From Pleionea litopenaei (GTDB lineage: Bacteria > Pseudomonadota > Gammaproteobacteria > Enterobacterales > Kangiellaceae): a DNA stretch of 64,000 bases. Position 1 is the stretch's first letter. Each line of letters starts with the position of its first letter. The position numbers and the translations under genes were made by a program. The stretch covers positions 2,328,001 to 2,392,000 of the forward strand of contig NZ_CP133548.1 of assembly GCF_031198435.1 (NCBI RefSeq), given 5' to 3'. A model generated the notes under the pieces. It was not told the DNA's origin and ran no database searches. It saw only the letters and a program-made list of their open reading frames with translations. This document shows, one piece after another, positions 35,566-45,844 of this stretch.

Positions 35566-36117
35566 TTACGCCTGAAACCTTACAAATCCTTTGGCTAGAT
35601 AATCCATTTGGTCAGCTAAAATATTGCGGTTTGCCAAAGCCATATACTCAAATTTATTCGGCTTAAAAGGCACAGCCAGTAACGGCATGTTGGCTTGCTC
35701 TGGAGTTCTACACCCTTTGTGATGATTGCAGCTTTTACACGCCGACACGCAGTTAGTCCAAGTATCGTGTCCACCATGTCCTTTCGGGATCACATGATCG
35801 CGAGTCAGCAAGTTTTTCGGAAATAAATTCCCACAGTAAATGCAATGGAACTTATCACGGGCGAACAAAGCTGAATTGGTAAGTTTTGGTACTCTGTGCG
35901 CTTGTTCATGCAAAGCTCCATCAATGGCGATAACGGGAGCTATGGGTAACAAAGACTGCTCACCTGTTAGGCGGCTATGCCCTCCATGCAAGGTGACACA
36001 GAATTTACCTAAACTCCATAACACCATATTCTTCGCGTAGTAGCATGCGGCTTCTTCAACACCAATCCATTGCATTGGAAATCCTGATTTATCGAGCCTC
36101 AATACCTGTGCTGCCAT
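35566..36117 (-). CDS. HNH endonuclease family protein
   Basis: 183 residues. The nuclease core has CIYCG, LTRDHVIPKGHGG with the metal-binding His, TNCVSACKSCNHHKG and following NxxxxxxTPEQA, i.e. an HNH beta-beta-alpha-metal fold with a four-Cys zinc site. The N-terminal ~70 residues are characteristic of the chromosomal, non-mobile HNH proteins common in proteobacteria, whose role is not settled (DNA repair or nicking are suggestions). ATG 36117 with GGGAG six bases upstream is preferred over the TTG at 36141. Confidence 0.88.
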   Translation of the reverse strand: MAAQVLRLDKSGFPMQWIGVEEAACYYAKNMVLWSLGKFCVTLHGGHSRLTGEQSLLPIAPVIAIDGALHEQAHRVPKLTNSALFARDKFHCIYCGNLFPKNLLTRDHVIPKGHGGHDTWTNCVSACKSCNHHKGCRTPEQANMPLLAVPFKPNKFEYMALANRNILADQMDYLAKGFVRFQA

Positions 36118-36434
36118 CACATTCTCCCAATTATTAATCAAACTTTAAACCAAACCATGCTTCCTTATCTTGCCCAAGTTTTATGACGTTTTATCGCACT
36201 TGGCTAAAAAACGCCCGCTGCTTATAGCACCATACGCTTAAAAAACACGCACGACAATAGTGCAACCGATTCGCGATACCGCACCAATCGTGATTCATTT
36301 TGATTAACGTTTACGTAAAAGGAATATTAGATAAGCGCTTCAGAGCTTAAAGGTGCGACACTCAAAGAGATTTTGAGCGCCGCGGGAGAATTAAACAAAA
36401 ATTATACAGGACTCAACGATCATTCAAATCATTA
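36118..36434. other. Intergenic region, no gene seen
   Basis: 317 bases upstream of the HNH gene. No supportable frame, repeat or terminator found; it presumably holds the HNH promoter. Confidence 0.4.
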
Positions 36435-36701
36435 CTAATTGAAATCGCTGCCTCCAAGATGGTCGCTTGCTGAATCAAGCATTGCAATCATCTGTTCGAC
36501 GGTGTCGAGCCGCTGTGGCAAACACCGCCCCATAATACGCAAATCGCCTTGGGCAATCTGCGTGGCTCCTAGCAGCTGCATCATCCATTCAGGATAGCCT
36601 GCCAGCGTTGTGTTTCGTTTTAAGTGATCACGATCAGTCAGCGATGGTTCAATCAAATCCTGACGCGATAATACCAGTGACGCTTGTTCAAGTTGACTCA
36701 T
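36435..36701 (-). CDS. Small hypothetical protein
   Basis: 88 residues from ATG 36701, which has AAGGG eight bases upstream; the frame is open further upstream but without a good start. Soluble, mostly helical, with a Met-rich stretch (AGYPEWMMQLLGATQ, RLDTVEQMIAMLDSA). No family recognised. It has the same orientation as the HNH gene but the 317-base gap argues against a shared transcript. Confidence 0.55.
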   Translation of the reverse strand: MSQLEQASLVLSRQDLIEPSLTDRDHLKRNTTLAGYPEWMMQLLGATQIAQGDLRIMGRCLPQRLDTVEQMIAMLDSASDHLGGSDFN

Positions 36702-37048
36702 ATTGCTCACCCTTAATGTTGGGGTTGCGACAAACTTTCTATCACAACGCATTGTTTTGGCAATACCTAGCGCGCTACTTGCTGATGCACTGTTCATTAA
36801 GTGTAGTTCGCATCTGCCGGTCTGCCTATACCACTTTAGTGGCGATTACTTTGTTATTGTTTTGTGCTTACCTCTGTTTTCGGTAAAAACAGATTCTCAT
36901 ACTAACGATTAATGGGCGCTGAACGGTCTTTTTCAAGGCTTCATCATAAAATAACGAGATAATAAGACCTTTCTTGAGGCAAAATAGAGTTATTTTCTGC
37001 GGTTAGCAACAAAAAGCGATAGCGTCCCCGAAAATACCAATTAAAGGG
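36702..37048. other. Intergenic region, no gene seen
   Basis: 347 bases between the antiporter stop and the small hypothetical gene. Short frames on the plus strand have no ribosome-binding site and no protein-like composition. No terminator with a T-run is evident for the antiporter gene. Confidence 0.4.
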
Positions 37049-38812
37049 TTATTTGCGGTCGGCATCAAACAGCCGCTCTAGGTCGGCTCGTCCTTGGCGG
37101 CCAATTTCAATCAACCTGTCAATATCATCACGATGGGCATAAGTGTCGTTTAAGACTTGTGTGTCGTGATGCGCAAAGGCATCGACTCGTCGCATCGACT
37201 CCCCTGAACTAAATCCAATTGACATGAGAGCTTGGCTCGCCGCTTTTAAACTTGCCTCAAAGACTTCGCGAATCACCTCATCGGCCCCAGCTGCTTTAAG
37301 CGACCAATAAGCACTTCGATTGCGCGCACGAGCAATAATTCTTACTTGCGGATAATGCTGCCGAATCAGGCGCACTATCGACTCCATTTGGGCAGTATTA
37401 TCGATCGCAAGTAATACAACTTTCACTTGCTCAATGCCCGCAGCTTGCAGTACATCTAAACGTTCTGCGTCACCAAAGAACACTTTATTTCCGAAGCGCC
37501 TGACAAACTCTATGTGCTCAGCATCTTTATCGATGGCAATAAAAGGTATTCGGTCGGCCGCTAAAATACGCCCTGTGGTTTGGCCGAAACGGCCAAAGCC
37601 AAGAATAAGAACTTCTGGTGTACTCTCAAAACTTGGTTCCTCGTCGTTCAAAGTAACGCTGGTCACCCTTGGGCGATACATCCACTCGAAGAATCCAACC
37701 AGCGGAGCCGTGAACGCCATCGACAGTCCCACGACTAAGTTCACCATATCCGCCGTTTGAGTCGCAATAACGCCACCACTGCTCGCTTGGGCCATAATAA
37801 CAAAAGCAAACTCTCCGCCTTGTGACAACATCAGAGCAACTGAAATACCGTTACGCCATTCGATGTTAGCCATTCGCAATAACGATGCGATGACTATTGA
37901 TTTAAAAATCATCAATGACACAGCAAATACCAAAACCAGCCACAACTTTTGCCAAAGTAACTGCAAATCAAGAGTCATACCTATGGCAATAAAAAACAGC
38001 CCTAGGGTCATTCCCTTAAACGGTTCAATATCACTTTCTAATTGGTGCTTGAAGCTTGAGTTTGCGAGTAAAATACCCGCAATAAACGCGCCCATTCCCA
38101 TCGATAATCCGGCCACATTTAGAAAATACGCAGCGCCAACAACAATCAACAGGCTGGCAGCCGTCATCGTCTCTCGACTGCCATAACGAGAAACCAATGC
38201 AAGTACTGGAATGGCTAAAAACTTTCCGATAATTAATAACGCAATAACCGCGGCGACACTCCAGATAATGCTGACAGACTCGCCGTGTTCTGTATTAACC
38301 GATAAAGCCCCAACCACAAACAAAATGGGTATCACCGCTAAATCTTGAAATAATAAAATGGCAAAACCGCGACGACCTTGTTGGCGCGCCATTACACCAC
38401 GCTCAGCCATCAGTTGTATGGCAAATGCCGTTGAAGAAAGTGCCAGTGCGAGTCCGATAACAATCGCACTGGCCTGCTCTTGTGTCACCATCCAAACCAC
38501 GAGAGCTATGATTGCAGCACAAATGACGAGTTGAAAACTGCCCAAGAAAACAATGTGTCGACGCATTGACCAAAGTTTGTCTGGGTCGAGCTCTAGACCA
38601 ATCACAAACAGCAACAACACCACACCAATTTCCGCAAAATGCAGAACCGCATCTGGGTCAGCGACTGAGCCAACCCCAAAAGGGCCAAGTAAAATCCCAG
38701 CCACAAGATAGCCTAAAATAGCGCCGAGCTTAATTTTTCTAAATAATGGAACCGCGATAACCGCTGCTATAAGGAATAGCAAAAAGGTAGTAAGTATATT
38801 ATTGTCTGCCAT
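37049..38812 (-). CDS. CPA2 family cation:proton antiporter with RCK domain (KefB/KefC-like)
   Basis: 587 residues. Twelve or thirteen membrane helices (~5-385) with LGYLVAGILLGPFG, GLELDPDKLW and FQDLAVIPIL typical of CPA2 exchangers, then a TrkA-N/RCK domain starting VLILGFGRFGQTTGRIL, a nucleotide-binding Rossmann motif. Such proteins move K+ or Na+ against protons, and in Kef are gated by glutathione adducts. The Kef ancillary subunit is not adjacent, so gating is unknown. ATG 38812 starts the conserved part; an upstream ATG at 38896 lacks support. Confidence 0.93.
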   Translation of the reverse strand: MADNNILTTFLLFLIAAVIAVPLFRKIKLGAILGYLVAGILLGPFGVGSVADPDAVLHFAEIGVVLLLFVIGLELDPDKLWSMRRHIVFLGSFQLVICAAIIALVVWMVTQEQASAIVIGLALALSSTAFAIQLMAERGVMARQQGRRGFAILLFQDLAVIPILFVVGALSVNTEHGESVSIIWSVAAVIALLIIGKFLAIPVLALVSRYGSRETMTAASLLIVVGAAYFLNVAGLSMGMGAFIAGILLANSSFKHQLESDIEPFKGMTLGLFFIAIGMTLDLQLLWQKLWLVLVFAVSLMIFKSIVIASLLRMANIEWRNGISVALMLSQGGEFAFVIMAQASSGGVIATQTADMVNLVVGLSMAFTAPLVGFFEWMYRPRVTSVTLNDEEPSFESTPEVLILGFGRFGQTTGRILAADRIPFIAIDKDAEHIEFVRRFGNKVFFGDAERLDVLQAAGIEQVKVVLLAIDNTAQMESIVRLIRQHYPQVRIIARARNRSAYWSLKAAGADEVIREVFEASLKAASQALMSIGFSSGESMRRVDAFAHHDTQVLNDTYAHRDDIDRLIEIGRQGRADLERLFDADRK

Positions 38813-39068
38813 GATTGCTGCGGTCCTTTTGTTGTCTAGAAAGAGTAGAGTTGCCTTTTCAATAAGGCAGTAAAAAGATCCCTGCGATAACGCCATTTTA
38901 GATAGCCTATCGATTGACTATCGATTTTTCATTTATGCTGCAAAAGCCATACCTTAAATAGCCGAGTTAAAAGTCTAGCCGATTGACTCCAAAACTCGAA
39001 ATAATTTAAGGTACGTGATTGATTTTATCGTATAACAGTAAAGGCTTAACGAAACGCTGTAAATTATT

Positions 39069-40151
39069 ATGGATTCTGTGACACAAATAGTCCTCGGTGC
39101 TGCCGTAGGCCACGCTACTGCAAAGAAAACGCTCGGACGAAAAGCAGCACTGTGGGGTGCAGTATTTGGTACCCTTCCTGATCTCGATGTCTTTTATAGC
39201 TATGGAGACCCGGTCAGCGACTTTACGTTCCATCGCTCGGCTACCCATTCTCTAGTATTGATGAGTATTGCTGCGCCAGTAATCGCCGCCCTAATCAGTT
39301 ATTGGAGAACGCGCCTTCGTAAAGAATCTTTTCAAGAGGTATTTTGGCCATGGCTGCGACTTATTTTTCTATGTTTGACAACACACGCATTGCTTGATGC
39401 TTTTACTGTTTATGGCACTCAACTTCTTTGGCCAATAACTGATTATCCTTTCGCAATTGGTAGCATTTTTATTATTGATCCGCTCTACACGATTCCCCTA
39501 TTGATCGGCCTGCTGATCACTTTGATTCGTCAACCGAACACGTCGTTTTCTCGCTCTGCAAATGCTATTGGCATGGTACTTTCAAGTGCCTATTTGCTGT
39601 GGAGTGTTATCGCGCAATCTTGGGTCGGTAATTCGTTACGTTCGACTTTACAACAAGAACACATCGCTTACGACAAGACACTGATCACGCCGGCACCGTT
39701 TACAACCTTTTTATGGCGCGTGGTGGCGATCAATGAGCACAGCTATTACGATGGCTACCGTTCAATATTCGATGACCGAACCAATATTCAGCTAAAACGT
39801 TTTTCTCGCAACACTCACTTGGCCAGCGAGCTCCCCGATAATTGGTATCGAAATCGTCTGGACTGGTTTAGTAAAGGTTTCAATAAGTATTGGTTGCATA
39901 ACTCTCAGGTCGTCATGAGCGATCTACGAATGGGCATGGAGCCAAGTTATGTATTTACTTTCGCCATTGGGAAGGTTTCAATGACAGACCAACAACTTCC
40001 TGAAGAACGACAAATTCTGCCACCCATTCAAGTTCAACAAGACCGAGATATGACATTATTAAATTCAGTCTGGCGGCGCATTTGGGATGAGCAGGTTAAT
40101 ATGCACGACATGACCAAAACAGAATGTGTTGACAAGCTAACTAGCTGTTAA
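39069..40151 (+). CDS. Metal-dependent hydrolase-like membrane protein (YdjM family)
   Basis: 360 residues. The N-terminal ~165 residues contain MDSVTQIVLGAAVGHA, GAVFGTLPDLDVF, FHRSATHSLVL and TTHALLDAFTVYGTQLL, with His/Asp positions of the YdjM/YfhO-like inner-membrane family, over about five helices. The C-terminal ~190 residues form a soluble domain present in the longer members. Family function is unproven; metal binding is inferred from the conserved His/Asp. Promoter region shared with the divergent antiporter. Confidence 0.88.
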   Translation: MDSVTQIVLGAAVGHATAKKTLGRKAALWGAVFGTLPDLDVFYSYGDPVSDFTFHRSATHSLVLMSIAAPVIAALISYWRTRLRKESFQEVFWPWLRLIFLCLTTHALLDAFTVYGTQLLWPITDYPFAIGSIFIIDPLYTIPLLIGLLITLIRQPNTSFSRSANAIGMVLSSAYLLWSVIAQSWVGNSLRSTLQQEHIAYDKTLITPAPFTTFLWRVVAINEHSYYDGYRSIFDDRTNIQLKRFSRNTHLASELPDNWYRNRLDWFSKGFNKYWLHNSQVVMSDLRMGMEPSYVFTFAIGKVSMTDQQLPEERQILPPIQVQQDRDMTLLNSVWRRIWDEQVNMHDMTKTECVDKLTSC

Positions 40152-40157
40152 AAACCG

Positions 40158-40568
40158 TTACTTTTCAGCTAGCCAAGCTTTAGCCTCGCCAACAGAAGAG
40201 AAACATTCGATATCATTGAACCCATAGGGTCTACTGGCGCTTTTATACAGTTCAGCGAGTTGGCGAACAAAAGGGTCTAACGCGACAAAAGCGGCTTTAT
40301 AGATAACACCACGTACCTTAAACAACTTTTGAGCGTGCGACAAAATACGATCAAACTCTTGTACCGACACATCTATGTCTATTTCTGAAAAATCGTACAA
40401 ACGCGAATACACTTGATTTTCAGGTTGCGCAGCTTTGATTTGTTCTAACAAATGAATAACGTCATCACTTTTTAAAACACCGGCCACTTGAATTTCAATG
40501 CACCGAGTTTGTTCATTTGTTTTGACCGATAAAATCTCATTGATTAGCGGCGAAACCGATTTTGTCAT
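40158..40568 (-). CDS. SpoIIAA/STAS-like cytoplasmic protein
   Basis: 136 residues, soluble. An alternating beta/alpha pattern with CIEIQVAGVLKSDDVIHLL, RLYDFSEIDIDVSVQEFDRI and a C-terminal GEAKAWLAEK looks like the STAS/SpoIIAA-like fold seen in many small marine proteins of unknown function. GAGGG upstream of ATG 40568 is a good ribosome-binding site. Convergent with the YdjM-like gene, six bases apart. Confidence 0.7.
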   Translation of the reverse strand: MTKSVSPLINEILSVKTNEQTRCIEIQVAGVLKSDDVIHLLEQIKAAQPENQVYSRLYDFSEIDIDVSVQEFDRILSHAQKLFKVRGVIYKAAFVALDPFVRQLAELYKSASRPYGFNDIECFSSVGEAKAWLAEK

Positions 40569-40825
40569 TGCTTACCCTCAGTTTTAAAGCAGCGCGCACA
40601 TTAATGATCTAAAACCTAAAGATCAAGCGATTTGCGTGTATTTTAAGTATAGACTGCATCAACAATCTCGAAAGAGAGATAATCTGATTCGTGAACTCTA
40701 TCGAGTTACTATAACTAGACGATCCTTATAGCCATTTTTTTAATTTGGACCATAACTAAGTGGTTTAAATGTTATTTTTATTTTAACTATTAGTAATAAA
40801 AAATTAGGTCTCATTTAACCAACCA

Positions 40826-41761
40826 TTAAATATCTTTTAGCTGTTGAACTAAATAACGAAATCCAGAACTCTTTGGATGAACCCAATCGAAATGTCCTGC
40901 TTTGTCATCCACAAAAAGACTCACTGGCCAAGGTAATACATCCGGAAAACCTACAATTGGATCTTGCTTCCCTTGAAATAAATAAATCGGAATTTGCATT
41001 GAGCGATGAATCGGGTTGGCTTCCCGGTACGACGTTAACTGATTTGGCCATGGTGCTCCAATAAAATATTGAGTCGCACTCTCACAACTATTATTTCCCT
41101 GAGCATACTGCTCAATGTCGATAATAGCCGCCAAGCCAACCATGGCTTTCAACCTTGGAAGTTGAGCAACCAGCGACTTATCAGAGGCCGCTAATAATCC
41201 TAAATGACCGCCGGCAGAATGCCCGAGCAGCACGATTCTGTTGAAATCAACCGCGAGTTGATCCATTGCCACCAGCGCACGTCTTATATCTTGATAGCTT
41301 TGCGGCCAGCTGGCATTTAATTGATCACTGCGACGATATTCGATGTTCCAAACGTGAAATCCTTGGTTTGATAATTCAGTTGCCAAAGCATAGGTATGAG
41401 AAACGTCGTAAGCTTTTAACCAACATCCACCATGAATTAAAGCGATGATGGGCGCTCGCTTTTTAGCATCGCCTTCAGCGTACCAAAGTAATCCAAATTG
41501 CGATGGCTCACTACCATAATCAATACGTTGATCAAATTGCCTAAACGGCAACGCCAATACAGACGAGTACTGGAGATTAGTCAGCATTTCGGGAGACGAT
41601 GCGGTGATATCAATGGCTGAACTCATATTCATTTGCCATGGTACTTGCGAGTGCTTGAGACCAATAGAGCTCGATGTAGAACAGCCGTTCAAAGTGCTCA
41701 GTGAGAGTATCAATAACATCAGGACTATTTTTAACGTTACTTCGAATTTAAGTGTGCTCAT
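40826..41761 (-). CDS. Alpha/beta hydrolase lipoprotein (BD-FAE/esterase-like)
   Basis: 311 residues. Hydrophobic N-terminus with lipobox STLNGC gives a lipoprotein. The hydrolase part has LIHGGCWLKAYD (oxyanion HGG), a nucleophile elbow GHSAGGHLG and AGHFDWVHP with the probable catalytic His, while the Asp is likely in QGKQDPIVG. This matches the HGG-type esterases related to arylformamidase and bacterial feruloyl-esterase-like proteins. Acts on an ester or amide in the periplasm; substrate unknown. ATG 41761 is chosen over TTG 41773. Confidence 0.85.
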   Translation of the reverse strand: MSTLKFEVTLKIVLMLLILSLSTLNGCSTSSSIGLKHSQVPWQMNMSSAIDITASSPEMLTNLQYSSVLALPFRQFDQRIDYGSEPSQFGLLWYAEGDAKKRAPIIALIHGGCWLKAYDVSHTYALATELSNQGFHVWNIEYRRSDQLNASWPQSYQDIRRALVAMDQLAVDFNRIVLLGHSAGGHLGLLAASDKSLVAQLPRLKAMVGLAAIIDIEQYAQGNNSCESATQYFIGAPWPNQLTSYREANPIHRSMQIPIYLFQGKQDPIVGFPDVLPWPVSLFVDDKAGHFDWVHPKSSGFRYLVQQLKDI

Positions 41762-41952
41762 CAAATTGCTCAACTCACCTTAACTATCTTTAATAGACTC
41801 AAAAAACACTAAACAACTTTCGCACCATTCATTCAGTGGTTACATATATCAATTAGATGAAACCTATTGAAAGGTTCGATAAATACTCCAAGTAGAGTCA
41901 CTTATACTATACCTATCAGCAAATGCAATGCATGACCAAAGAGAGGATTAAC

Positions 41953-42942
41953 GTGGGATTATTAGTCGAAGGTAGTTGGCAAGATAAGTGGTACGATACT
42001 GAGACAACGGGCGGTCGCTTCGAGCGTCAATCGTCAACTTTTCGCGACACCATCGTTGCAACCTTACCCGAGACCGCGAATACAAATAGTGGCACTGCAA
42101 CATTTTTAGCGGAGCCTAATCGTTATCATCTTTATGTTTCTCTAGCCTGTCCATGGGCACATCGAACACTCATATTTCGAAAATTGAAAGGTCTTGAAGA
42201 TCTCGTAAGCGTATCGGTTGTCAATCCTTACATGCGCGAACATGGTTGGACATTTGAAGACTATTCTGGAGTCGTGCATGACCCGATTTTAAACGCTCGC
42301 TATTTGCATCAAATCTATACTCATGCCGACAAAAACTACACCGGTCGAGTAACCGTGCCTGTTTTATGGGACAAGAAAACAAACACACTCGTCAACAATG
42401 AGTCCGCCGACATCATTAGAATGTTCAATCATGCATTTGACCACATTACCGGAAACAGTCTCGACTTCTACCCGCAAGAATTACGCGACAATATCGACCA
42501 AATAAATACCATGGTTTACGACAAAATCAATAATGGTGTCTACAAGGCCGGTTTTGCGACTGACCAGAACGTGTATCAAGAAGCCGTCAAAAATCTTTTT
42601 GAGGCGCTCGAAGAAATAGAGCAACGATTGAATACGCAACGATATTTAGTCGGCTCTCAGCTAACAGAAGCTGATTGGCGCCTTTTTACCACATTGATTC
42701 GTTTCGATGCGGTCTATGTTGGGCATTTTAAATGCAATCTCAAACGCATAGCGGATTACCCAAACCTGACTAACTACCTACGCGAGCTGTATCAGGTTCC
42801 GGGTGTCGCTGAAACCGTTAACTTACACCACATTAAACATCATTATTACGGATCTCACGACACCATCAATCCGACCTTTATTGTGCCGCTAGGCCCACTT
42901 CAAGATTTCAATGTGCCTCATAACCGAAATCGATTGAAGTAA
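41953..42942 (+). CDS. Glutathione S-transferase, glutathionyl-hydroquinone reductase-like
   Basis: 329 residues, the length of the YqjG/ECM4 (Xi-class) group. MGLLVEGSWQDKWYDT and GRFERQSSTFRD open the protein, the catalytic Cys lies in SLACPWAHRTLIFR, and VPVLWDKKTNTLVNNESADIIRM is the glutathione-binding region. These enzymes reduce glutathionyl-hydroquinones with glutathione. GTG 41953, five bases after AGAGAGGA, matches the conserved family start better than the ATG at 41923. Confidence 0.93.
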   Translation: MGLLVEGSWQDKWYDTETTGGRFERQSSTFRDTIVATLPETANTNSGTATFLAEPNRYHLYVSLACPWAHRTLIFRKLKGLEDLVSVSVVNPYMREHGWTFEDYSGVVHDPILNARYLHQIYTHADKNYTGRVTVPVLWDKKTNTLVNNESADIIRMFNHAFDHITGNSLDFYPQELRDNIDQINTMVYDKINNGVYKAGFATDQNVYQEAVKNLFEALEEIEQRLNTQRYLVGSQLTEADWRLFTTLIRFDAVYVGHFKCNLKRIADYPNLTNYLRELYQVPGVAETVNLHHIKHHYYGSHDTINPTFIVPLGPLQDFNVPHNRNRLK

Positions 42943-43035
42943 AGCAATAAATCTCAGAATAATCCGTTAGAGCTACCAATTTACCGCTAGGCTGTTATAT
43001 TTATAAACAAATAAATAGAATAGCGGTCTATTGCA

Positions 43036-45789
43036 TTGCATCCTGTCCAACACCCTTTAGTTAAGCTGTTTATTGGATGTGCGGCCTACTTTGGCTTTGC
43101 ACAGCTTGGCTTATTGTTTGCCATTCCTCCGGGCTTTGCGAGTGCTATTTGGCCAGCGGCAGGCATCGCATTAGGATTATATCTAATGCTAGGCCGCTGG
43201 GTGGTGCCTGGGATTTTTCTAGGCAGTTTATTAGCAAATTTACAGGTCTCTTTTTCGAGTGCGTCCTTCGACGGGCAGTTACTCATTATTCCCTCTTTAA
43301 TTGCTTTGGCCAGTTGTTTACAACTATACGTTGCCAAGTCTTTGCTGTTTAAGTTTTTAACGCCCCCCATTGCGCTTCACTCTGGACACTTTATTTTTCG
43401 ATTTTTCGTTATTATTGGGCCTATGGCCTGTTTAACAGCCTCGTCAATTGCTGCGATAGGTATTAGTTTGATAAATCAATTTGACCTATCACAAGGATTG
43501 TTTCTTTGGTTCACTTGGTGGATTGGAGACATACTAGGCGTATTATTTTTTACCCCCATTGTGCTGCTCTTATTCAATTCACCTTTACTCAGTGCTGTTT
43601 CTAAACGCTTTCGAATTATTTTGCCAGCCATCACTTTATTTGCCTTAATGAGTAGCGTATTCATCTATTCTAGAAGTAGTTATCTCAATGAAAGACAAAA
43701 TCAATTCAATGAATCAACAGCCGCATTTAGCGATCAAATAAAGATTTTCGAAAATACGGTCAACCAATACTTGTATGCGATTGCGGCACATATTGGGCTC
43801 AATAAAAACTTGTCTCAAGAACAATTTAAACAATTTGTTTATTCGATTCAAAATCAGAACATCAACATTAGAGCGATCGCATGGGCGCCAAAAATTAAGG
43901 CGTCAGAGAGAAAAACTTATGAACAGTTCCTCAGACAAAGAGGTTTAGAGAAACATAAAATTCGTACAATTGATCGCAACCAAAAGGTAACCATTGCTCC
44001 ACGCCAAGATTATTATTTACCAATCACCTATTCTGAACCCTTTCAAAAAAATGTTGACGCCATTGGCTTAGATCTAAAATCACATCCGTTTATTGCAACA
44101 AGCATTAGTAAAGCGATCCACAATCGCCAGGTCGTATTAACACCAAAGATCCATCTTGTTCAATCGCTTGAAAAACTCAATGGTATGATTGCTTACTACC
44201 CAGTGTTCGATCCTGTAGAGGCGAACCAGCTTCTCGGGCTGGTTGAGATCGTATTTGAAACCGATCAAGTTTTCGACGCAATATATAAGGCAAGTGAAAA
44301 CGACTTTAACTATCAAACGGTTTATTTTGTTGACGACAAAGAGTCGATCGCTTTTCAAAACAACACGCATAAAGATGACGCTCAATTTAGCTACTCTATT
44401 TCTTTTGATTTCTTTGATAAACACTATCGAACCTACTTTCAAAGCAGTTCAAGATTTGATGCTCAATCAACCGATTGGTTTAGTTGGATCGTTCTAATTC
44501 TTGGGAGCCTACTCAGTGTACTGAGCTTTATATTTGTTGTACTGATCACTAGTTTTAATAGTCAACTAGCTCTCGAAGTAAAATCTCGCACCAATGATCT
44601 CGAGAAGGCAAACGTTAATTTAATGAATGCCAATCATGCAAAGAGCCAGTTTCTGTCTAACATGAGTCACGAATACCGAACCCCACTTAATGCTATTATT
44701 GGCTTCTGCCAAATAGCCAAAGATGAACTAACCGATCCAGTCGCACTTGGCTATTTTAGAAAGATTGAAAACACCTCTTATCTATTACTCGATATTATTA
44801 ATACGGTTCTCGATTATTCAAAAATTAACGAGGGTCGATTTGCACTCAATGTCGCTCCTTTTACCATAGAAAATACCATCGACCGATTAGAAACCTTGTT
44901 CGCCCATCGAGCAAGCCGCAAAGGTTTGGACTTTAATATCATCACCCCATCGACTCCTACTCCGGAGCTGAGCGGCGATCGAATACGATTCGAGCAAATT
45001 CTAGTTTACCTCACTGAAAACGCACTGAAATTCACTGAACAAGGCGAAGTACAAGTCGCTTTTGAAACAAAGACAATCAATTCCCAACGCATTCGATTAA
45101 TAATCACAATATCAGATCAAGGTATTGGCATCAGTCGCGATAAATTAAACCGTTTGTTTGATGCGTTTAGTCAAGAAGACGAGTCCGATACTCGACCTTA
45201 CAGTGGTACCGGACTAGGATTATCCATTACTAAAAAGCTTATTGATATGATGGGAGGAACCATCTCTGTCGAAAGCGTGAAACATCACGGTACCGAATTC
45301 CGCGTTATCATTCCCTTTGACATCATCAACAACTCTAAAGACCTTGGCATCGAGAATGAAAGTACACCACAATATTTGCTTCCAAGCAGTGAGAGTAACG
45401 CTATAAGCTTTACTGGAAAGCGAGCGTTAGTAGTAGAGGACAACCATGTTAACCAAATTGTTGCTTCAAAACTTCTCGAACAGCTTGGGCTTACCGTATC
45501 TATTGCAGACGATGGTCAACAAGCCATAGAAACTTTAAATAAGAAGCCTTTTGACATCGTTTTCATGGATCTCCAAATGCCAATTATGGATGGCTTTTCA
45601 GCGATTGAAGCAATACGAAAATCAGAGCATCATCGTACAATTCCTGTTGTGATTCTTAGCGCCAGTGTTACAAAAGAACAACAACAACGTGCAGAGTCTT
45701 TAGGGATTAAGCACTACATTACTAAGCCTTATCGAAAGAGTCAGCTGTATGAAGTACTTTGTGAATACCTTACAGAAAATAATCAATAG
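43036..45789 (+). CDS. Hybrid sensor histidine kinase (MASE1-CHASE-HisKA-HATPase-REC)
   Basis: 917 residues. N-terminal MASE1 membrane domain (~1-215; LGLLFAIPPGFASAIWPAAG), a CHASE extracellular sensor (~230-470; VNQYLYAIAAHI, IRAIAWAPKI), another helix (~480-505), a dimerisation/phosphoacceptor helix with His545 (SNMSHEYRTPLNAI), an ATPase domain (DQGIGIS, GTGLGLSI) and a C-terminal receiver with Asp845 (IVFMDLQMP). Small adenine- or amide-like ligands are typical of CHASE. No response regulator gene is adjacent. TTG 43036 is the only start before the conserved region and has a weak ribosome-binding site. Confidence 0.94.
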   Translation: MHPVQHPLVKLFIGCAAYFGFAQLGLLFAIPPGFASAIWPAAGIALGLYLMLGRWVVPGIFLGSLLANLQVSFSSASFDGQLLIIPSLIALASCLQLYVAKSLLFKFLTPPIALHSGHFIFRFFVIIGPMACLTASSIAAIGISLINQFDLSQGLFLWFTWWIGDILGVLFFTPIVLLLFNSPLLSAVSKRFRIILPAITLFALMSSVFIYSRSSYLNERQNQFNESTAAFSDQIKIFENTVNQYLYAIAAHIGLNKNLSQEQFKQFVYSIQNQNINIRAIAWAPKIKASERKTYEQFLRQRGLEKHKIRTIDRNQKVTIAPRQDYYLPITYSEPFQKNVDAIGLDLKSHPFIATSISKAIHNRQVVLTPKIHLVQSLEKLNGMIAYYPVFDPVEANQLLGLVEIVFETDQVFDAIYKASENDFNYQTVYFVDDKESIAFQNNTHKDDAQFSYSISFDFFDKHYRTYFQSSSRFDAQSTDWFSWIVLILGSLLSVLSFIFVVLITSFNSQLALEVKSRTNDLEKANVNLMNANHAKSQFLSNMSHEYRTPLNAIIGFCQIAKDELTDPVALGYFRKIENTSYLLLDIINTVLDYSKINEGRFALNVAPFTIENTIDRLETLFAHRASRKGLDFNIITPSTPTPELSGDRIRFEQILVYLTENALKFTEQGEVQVAFETKTINSQRIRLIITISDQGIGISRDKLNRLFDAFSQEDESDTRPYSGTGLGLSITKKLIDMMGGTISVESVKHHGTEFRVIIPFDIINNSKDLGIENESTPQYLLPSSESNAISFTGKRALVVEDNHVNQIVASKLLEQLGLTVSIADDGQQAIETLNKKPFDIVFMDLQMPIMDGFSAIEAIRKSEHHRTIPVVILSASVTKEQQQRAESLGIKHYITKPYRKSQLYEVLCEYLTENNQ

Positions 45790-45844
45790 CGCTTTTAATT
45801 TACTCGGCAATCATGTTGCTTCAACCATTGGTCACTGCTCATAC